From: Tannerella sp.
Lineage (GTDB): Bacteria > Bacteroidota > Bacteroidia > Bacteroidales > Tannerellaceae
NCBI GenBank assembly: GCA_031272655.1
Contig: JAISTJ010000083.1
Coordinates: 1 to 19,061, forward strand
Direction: 5' to 3'
DNA: 19,061 nucleotides
The notes under the pieces are model-generated. The model did no database searches and was not told where the DNA came from. It saw only the letters and a list, made by a program, of their open reading frames with translations. Below, in pieces: positions 15,644 through 19,061 of the stretch. Both the position numbers and the translations under genes were made by a program. The number at the start of each line of letters is the position of its first letter. Positions within the stretch are counted from its first letter, which is position 1.

Positions 15644-16759
15644 TTACCGGTTGCCGTACATCCGTTCGTAATATTTGATGTAATCGCCGCTAATTATCTG
15701 ATTTACCCAGTCTTGGTTGTCGAGATACCATTGTACGGTGCGGACAATGCCTGTTTCAAAGCCGGTTTCGGGCTTCCAACCAAGCTCCGCCGTGATTTTC
15801 GACGGGTCAATGGCATATCTTTGGTCGTGTCCCAAACGGTCTTTCACAAAAGTAATCAGATCGTCATTAATCCAATCTATTCCGCTCTTTTTGAGATACT
15901 TACGGTATTCGGGACGTTCGGTCATTATGTTACGGATAGTGCGGATGATAGTTTTCACAATATCAATGTTTTTCCATTCGTTATGCCCACCGATATTATA
16001 GACCTCCCCTACCCTTCCGCGCCTGATTACCAAGTCAATAGCCTTACAATGATCTTCCACATAAAGCCAGTCGCGCACATTTGAGCCGTCGCCGTAAACA
16101 GGAAGCGATTTACCTTCAAGTATATTCTTGATAATGAGAGGGATAAGTTTTTCCGGAAAATGATATGGGCCGTAATTATTTGAGCAGCGGCTTATTGTAA
16201 CGGGCATCCGGTAAGTCTCATGGTAAGCGCGCACAAAGAGGTCGGCGCTCGTCTTGGAGGCGCTGTAAGGGCTGCGCGGGTCAAGCGGCGTCGTTTCGGT
16301 GAAATAACCTTCGGCGCCAAGGCTGCCATAGACCTCATCGGTAGAAACCTGATGGAAACGCACATCCGGACGCCATAAAGGGTATCCTTGCGGGTCTTTG
16401 CCTGTAGTCCACGCTTTACGGGCGGCGTCGAGCAGGTTTTGAGTGCCTAAAATATTGGTTATCAGGAACAACTGGGGTGTTTCTATGCTGCGGTCCACAT
16501 GACTTTCGGCTGCAAAATTGACAAGATAATTGAAGTTGTATTCAGCAAACAGGCTGTTTATCAGGTTTTTATCGCATATATCCCCTTTTACGAAAATACA
16601 CTTGGCGCCGTCAATATCCGCCTCAATTGTAGCGAGATTGCCGGCATAAGTGAGTGCGTCGAGGACTACAAGCCTGACGTCCGGATATGTTTTGAGCATG
16701 TATTTCACGAAATTAGCGCCTATAAAGCCGGCTCCGCCTGTTACTAAGTAGTTTGTCAT
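15644..16759 (-). CDS. rfbB: dTDP-glucose 4,6-dehydratase
   Basis: RmlB/RfbB converts dTDP-glucose to dTDP-4-keto-6-deoxyglucose, the second step of dTDP-L-rhamnose synthesis and an entry to other dTDP-deoxysugars. The 371-residue extended SDR protein has the NAD-binding GGAGFIG (8-14), the catalytic STDEVYG with T140, D141 and E142, and YSASK with Tyr165 and Lys169. SRCSNNYGPYH (190-200) and GDGSNVRDWLYV (223-234) are typical of this dehydratase rather than of UDP-glucose epimerases. The start ATG overlaps the rfbC stop by four bases. It is cytoplasmic, and feeds O-antigen or capsule synthesis, or protein glycosylation. Confidence 0.97.
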   Translation of the reverse strand: MTNYLVTGGAGFIGANFVKYMLKTYPDVRLVVLDALTYAGNLATIEADIDGAKCIFVKGDICDKNLINSLFAEYNFNYLVNFAAESHVDRSIETPQLFLITNILGTQNLLDAARKAWTTGKDPQGYPLWRPDVRFHQVSTDEVYGSLGAEGYFTETTPLDPRSPYSASKTSADLFVRAYHETYRMPVTISRCSNNYGPYHFPEKLIPLIIKNILEGKSLPVYGDGSNVRDWLYVEDHCKAIDLVIRRGRVGEVYNIGGHNEWKNIDIVKTIIRTIRNIMTERPEYRKYLKKSGIDWINDDLITFVKDRLGHDQRYAIDPSKITAELGWKPETGFETGIVRTVQWYLDNQDWVNQIISGDYIKYYERMYGNR

Positions 16760-17325
16760 TGTGAAGAAATTGTGATTTGTTGTGATATATAGTCCTTAAT
16801 GGTCATGCCGTTTTGGTCTTTCGGCGAGACAATAACTTTGTCGCCTGATTTTATCCGCCAGTTGATATTCAGCGTCGGGTCGTCGTATCGGATGCACTTT
16901 TCGGCAGACGGTACATACTGATTATCAACCTTATACGCAAAAACCGCCGTATCGCTCAGCACATAAAATCCGTGTGCAAAGCCGCGTGGGATAAACAGTT
17001 GGCGTTTGTTTTCGCCGGACAGCTCCACCGCCACATGCTTGCCGTAAGAAGGCGAATTGGGGCGTATATCCACCGCCACATCAAGCACCGAGCCGATAAT
17101 GACGCGCACAAGTTTAGCCTGCGAATATGGCTCGGCTTGAAAATGCAAACCCCTCAACACGCCTTTAGACGAGCATGATTCATTGTCCTGAATGAAGCGC
17201 ACCCGACCTGCATGTTCCTCAAATTCAGCTGTTTTATATGTCTCCATAAAGTAACCGCGCTCATCGCCGAAAACTTTTGGCTCAATAATCCACAGCCCTT
17301 CGATGTCTGTTTTGATAAAATTCAT
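16756..17325 (-). CDS. rfbC: dTDP-4-dehydrorhamnose 3,5-epimerase
   Basis: RmlC/RfbC epimerises C3 and C5 of dTDP-4-keto-6-deoxyglucose to dTDP-4-keto-L-rhamnose. The 189-residue cupin has the family signatures: GVLRGLHFQ (55-63) with catalytic His61, SQAKLVRV (68-75) with Lys71, FIPRGFAHGFYVLS (111-124), and Tyr131 in AYKVDNQY. Length is typical. It is the first gene after a -7 element and is translationally coupled to rfbB. Neither rfbA (thymidylyltransferase) nor rfbD (reductase) is next to it, so the pathway must be completed elsewhere if L-rhamnose is the product. Confidence 0.97.
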   Translation of the reverse strand: MNFIKTDIEGLWIIEPKVFGDERGYFMETYKTAEFEEHAGRVRFIQDNESCSSKGVLRGLHFQAEPYSQAKLVRVIIGSVLDVAVDIRPNSPSYGKHVAVELSGENKRQLFIPRGFAHGFYVLSDTAVFAYKVDNQYVPSAEKCIRYDDPTLNINWRIKSGDKVIVSPKDQNGMTIKDYISQQITISSQ

Positions 17326-17344
17326 AAAAAACTTTTTCAGGCTG

Positions 17345-17352
17345 CAAAGGTA
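17345..17352 (-). promoter_or_regulatory. -7 element of the rfbC-rfbB-GH2-GH106-like unit
   Basis: The minus strand reads TACCTTTG followed by CAGCC, about 20 bp before the rfbC ATG. The -33 position, about 20 bp upstream, is a run of T (17372-17379). It is divergent from the tRNA-Cys promoter. No other convincing promoter is seen in the short gaps downstream, which suggests one long transcript. Confidence 0.6.
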
Positions 17353-17402
17353 GCATTTTTCCGCATTTTCTAAAAAAAATCAGTTAAAAAACGCCAAAAA
17401 TT

Positions 17403-17432
17403 TTTGTTTTCCAAAAAACATTCCTATCTTTG
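17403..17432 (+). promoter_or_regulatory. tRNA-Cys promoter (-33/-7)
   Basis: TTTG (17403-17406) and TATCTTTG (17425-17432) are spaced by 18 bp, a full match to the Bacteroidota consensus, placed about 20 bp before the tRNA 5' end. Confidence 0.75.
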
Positions 17433-17452
17433 CGGCCGCTTAGAGCGAAAAC

Positions 17453-17524
17453 GGTACCTTGGATGAGTGGCTTAGTCAGTGGTCTGCAAAACCATGTACG
17501 GCGGTTCGAATCCGCCAGGTACCT
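17453..17524 (+). tRNA. tRNA-Cys (GCA)
   Basis: The acceptor arms GGTACCT (17453-17459) and AGGTACC (17517-17523) pair over seven bases, followed by the U discriminator typical of tRNA-Cys. The anticodon arm GTGGT/ACCAT encloses loop CTGCAAA with anticodon GCA at 17486-17488. The T arm is GGCGG-TTCGAAT-CCGCC. The D arm is short (GAT/GTC). CCA is not encoded. A T-run just after the gene (17527-17531) overlaps the 3' end of the convergent glycosyltransferase gene. Confidence 0.96.
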
Positions 17525-17529
17525 CGTTT

Positions 17530-18789
17530 TTAAATGGTTGCGAGGTCTAATTTTACGATTTCTTCGTATATGTCTTTGCCTTGATAATCAACATAAAAAT
17601 AATCCAATATTTGTTTTGCGACTTCCATTACGTCTATCGGCGGGAAGTCGCTTTTTTGTTTGAAGGAATTCAAAAACTTCACGATAAAAAAAGCGTCATA
17701 AATATTTAACATCCTCTTTACAAACGCTTTATGTGATGAGCTGTAACGGATACTTTCTTTCACCGCCGCTTCAAAATTTTCTTCACCAATAAAATCAAGA
17801 ACCTCTTCCGGCACGTCATTAATCGGCACGTCATTGCGAGGAACGAAGCAATCCGGTAAAAAACAATCATAAAACCGCCGCAAAACCCCAAAAAGCCCAA
17901 AATTATAAACCCTATACGAACCGTCCGCGATAATATGCCCGACCGACGGCCCGGTGCCGAAAGGAACGCGGTCGGATATACGTGGCGACGGGAAAACAAT
18001 CTGCTCGCGCACTTCATAGACAGGGTGCATCTTTGCGGCCTTCTGAAGGAAATAAAAATCCTCGCCGCCCTGACGTGGAGGCATGCCGCCAACCTGCGCG
18101 TACGCCTCTGCCCGTATTGCAAAACAGGATCCGATAGTGTGGATGGCAAAAGGCGAGTTAAACGTCTTCAACGCCAGACGGTAGTAACGAAGGTATATCT
18201 CGTAAAGTTTGCACGCTTCAATCACCTCTTTGGAATACATAGTGGCATCGAAATTATGCCTGAATTGAAAAGTAAAACATTTAGCATCAGCATGTTGCAT
18301 CGCTTTTGTTATAACCTTGAAATAATCAGGCGAAACAAGCGTATCGGCATCAAGCGAAACTATCAGTCCGTCAGGTTTTTCTATCATCGCAAACCGCCTC
18401 AAAGCCTCATCCATAGCCGTTTTGCGGGCGTATCCCACACCTGCTTTCTTTTTGACAGTCCCTTCAACTAAGATCGGCAACAGACGGAAATTTTTGTAAA
18501 AACCCGCCTGTGCTTTATGTTGTAACTCGTTGAATATCAATATATTATGCTCTATTATCTCTCGTGGAGTTGTTTCCCCCGAATTGACGTTTACAATTAC
18601 TTCACAAGACGAACTTTGTTCCTTAAGATAGTAATGACGGGCGTTTTCCAACGACTCCAAAGTCCTGAAAACAAACTCGTCATCGTAACATGGGATTATC
18701 ACAATGATGTTCGTATCGGCGGCAGGTTTGTCGCTAAAAAACGGCGGCAGGGCTTTGAAGCGGATAAAATAATTCTCAAGAGTTTTCAT
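17530..18789 (-). CDS. Family 2 (GT-A) glycosyltransferase with repeat-derived insertion
   Basis: This 419-residue protein has a GT2-like fold: a NIIVIIPCYDDE segment (27-38), a conserved GVGYARKTAMDEAL stretch (117-130), the metal-binding DAD motif (D147-D149), and a later GGED motif (241-244) likely holding the acceptor-side acid. No membrane helices are seen, so it is probably cytosolic or peripheral; donor and acceptor are unknown. An in-frame ATG at 18906 would give 458 residues, but the -7 element at 18826-18833 lies inside that extension, so I start at 18789 (MKTLENYF). Residues about 312-325, including DCFVPRND, are encoded by a dispersed repeat (17829-17854) read in reverse, next to a duplicated NDVP. 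The segment lies after the catalytic region, so activity may be retained. Confidence 0.8.
   Translation of the reverse strand: MKTLENYFIRFKALPPFFSDKPAADTNIIVIIPCYDDEFVFRTLESLENARHYYLKEQSSSCEVIVNVNSGETTPREIIEHNILIFNELQHKAQAGFYKNFRLLPILVEGTVKKKAGVGYARKTAMDEALRRFAMIEKPDGLIVSLDADTLVSPDYFKVITKAMQHADAKCFTFQFRHNFDATMYSKEVIEACKLYEIYLRYYRLALKTFNSPFAIHTIGSCFAIRAEAYAQVGGMPPRQGGEDFYFLQKAAKMHPVYEVREQIVFPSPRISDRVPFGTGPSVGHIIADGSYRVYNFGLFGVLRRFYDCFLPDCFVPRNDVPINDVPEEVLDFIGEENFEAAVKESIRYSSSHKAFVKRMLNIYDAFFIVKFLNSFKQKSDFPPIDVMEVAKQILDYFYVDYQGKDIYEEIVKLDLATI
17829..17854 (+). repeat. Second copy of the dispersed CATTGCGAGG repeat, inside glycosyltransferase gene
   Basis: Twenty-six bases are identical to 9186-9211, in the same plus-strand orientation, but here the host gene is on the minus strand, so the element is translated in reverse as DCFVPRND. 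Immediately to its left, GGCACGTCATT at 17810-17820 is repeated at 17825-17835, a 15-bp period (five codons) that overlaps the element end. Confidence 0.85.
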
Positions 18790-18825
18790 TGTGCGTTGTG
18801 CATAAACTTTTAATGTTTCGGTCTG

Positions 18826-18833
18826 CAAAGGTA
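18826..18833 (-). promoter_or_regulatory. -7 element of glycosyltransferase gene
   Basis: The minus strand reads TACCTTTG followed by CAGACC, about 37 bp before ATG 18789. The upstream -33 position is T-rich (minus TTTTTTTC near 18851-18858). Its place inside the longest possible reading frame argues for the downstream start. Confidence 0.6.
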
Positions 18834-18891
18834 CGTGTTTTTTTGTTTCCGAAAAAAATCTCATATTTATTTTATGTAAGAAAAAAATCAT

Positions 18892-18899
18892 TATCTTTG
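18892..18899 (+). promoter_or_regulatory. -7 element of fucI
   Basis: TATCTTTG followed by CGC matches TAnnTTTG; a weak TTTA at 18871-18874 lies 17 bp upstream. The leader to ATG 18934 is about 25-30 nt. It is divergent from the glycosyltransferase promoter. Confidence 0.6.
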
Positions 18900-18933
18900 C
18901 GCTCAATAATAATTTTTCATACTATAAATATCT

Positions 18934-19061
18934 ATGACAACTAACAGATTGAAAGGAACATGGCCTAAGATAGGCATACGTCCGACTATTGACGGACGAA
19001 TGGGCGGCGTTCGCGAGTCGCTCGAAACACAGACGATGAACATGGCTAAGAGCGTTGTAGC
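18934..19061 (+). CDS. fucI: L-fucose isomerase, N-terminal part (runs off window)
   Basis: Only the first 42 codons are present. They contain [12 protein letters not shown] and then [15 protein letters not shown], which match the N-terminus of L-fucose isomerase (E. coli FucI has PKIGIRPVIDGR and VRESLEEQTMNMA, from memory). The enzyme interconverts L-fucose and L-fuculose, the first intracellular step of fucose use; related isomerases also accept D-arabinose. A promoter directly upstream suggests it is the first gene of a unit continuing to the right. Further fucose genes cannot be seen. Confidence 0.9.
   Translation, partial: MTTNRLKGTWPKIGIRPTIDGRMGGVRESLETQTMNMAKSVV

Noticed and set aside
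17450..17530. tRNA-Cys 3' end as an integration (att) site
   Set aside because: No integrase gene or second copy of the tRNA 3' end was seen; the neighbouring genes look chromosomal.

Overview
This window looks like a chromosomal segment from a member of the Bacteroidota, most likely the order Bacteroidales. Three things support this. Most transcription units start with the Bacteroidota-type -7 element TAnnTTTG (TAACTTTG, TACCTTTG, TATCTTTG and similar), and there are no sigma70-like -35/-10 pairs. Two predicted lipoproteins have short lipoboxes of the kind common in this phylum. The gene set also fits: a DUF2795-type protein, a clostripain-family lipoprotein, GH20, GH2 and GH106-like hydrolases, lpxK and an L-fucose isomerase. 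I cannot assign a genus from the sequence.

Layout, left to right. Positions 1-415 carry no gene but hold short repeats. Positions 416-4066 (minus strand) hold glyA followed closely by a GH20 beta-hexosaminidase lipoprotein. A divergent promoter region at about 4090-4170 separates this pair from the plus-strand unit fba-lpxK-thiL (4212-7333), in which genes abut or overlap. Next on the plus strand come a C11 (clostripain-like) lipoprotein overlapping an ATP:cob(I)alamin adenosyltransferase (7417-9377), then a small acidic DUF2795-like protein (9457-9678). Positions 9691-17325 are a tightly packed minus-strand block, read in the order rfbC, rfbB, GH2 beta-galactosidase, GH106-like large hydrolase. 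A tRNA-Cys gene with its own promoter lies at 17453-17524. A family 2 glycosyltransferase (minus) converges on it, and the first 42 codons of L-fucose isomerase run off the right edge.

Functionally this is mostly central and envelope metabolism (serine/glycine and one-carbon units, glycolysis, lipid A 4'-phosphorylation, thiamine diphosphate, adenosylcobalamin, dTDP-sugars) mixed with secreted glycan-degrading enzymes. The hydrolases, together with fucI, suggest breakdown of fucose-, galactose-, hexosamine- and possibly rhamnose-containing glycans. No SusC/SusD pair is present, so this is not a classical polysaccharide utilisation locus.

I found no new defence system, CRISPR array, prophage or insertion sequence. 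The most notable signal is a dispersed repeat (core GTCATTGCGAGG...GAAGCAATCC). It occurs twice as a 26-nt exact match, each time inside a protein-coding gene and without breaking the reading frame: once in the cobalamin adenosyltransferase, preceded by two partial copies at a 24-bp period, and once in the glycosyltransferase, read in the opposite sense.
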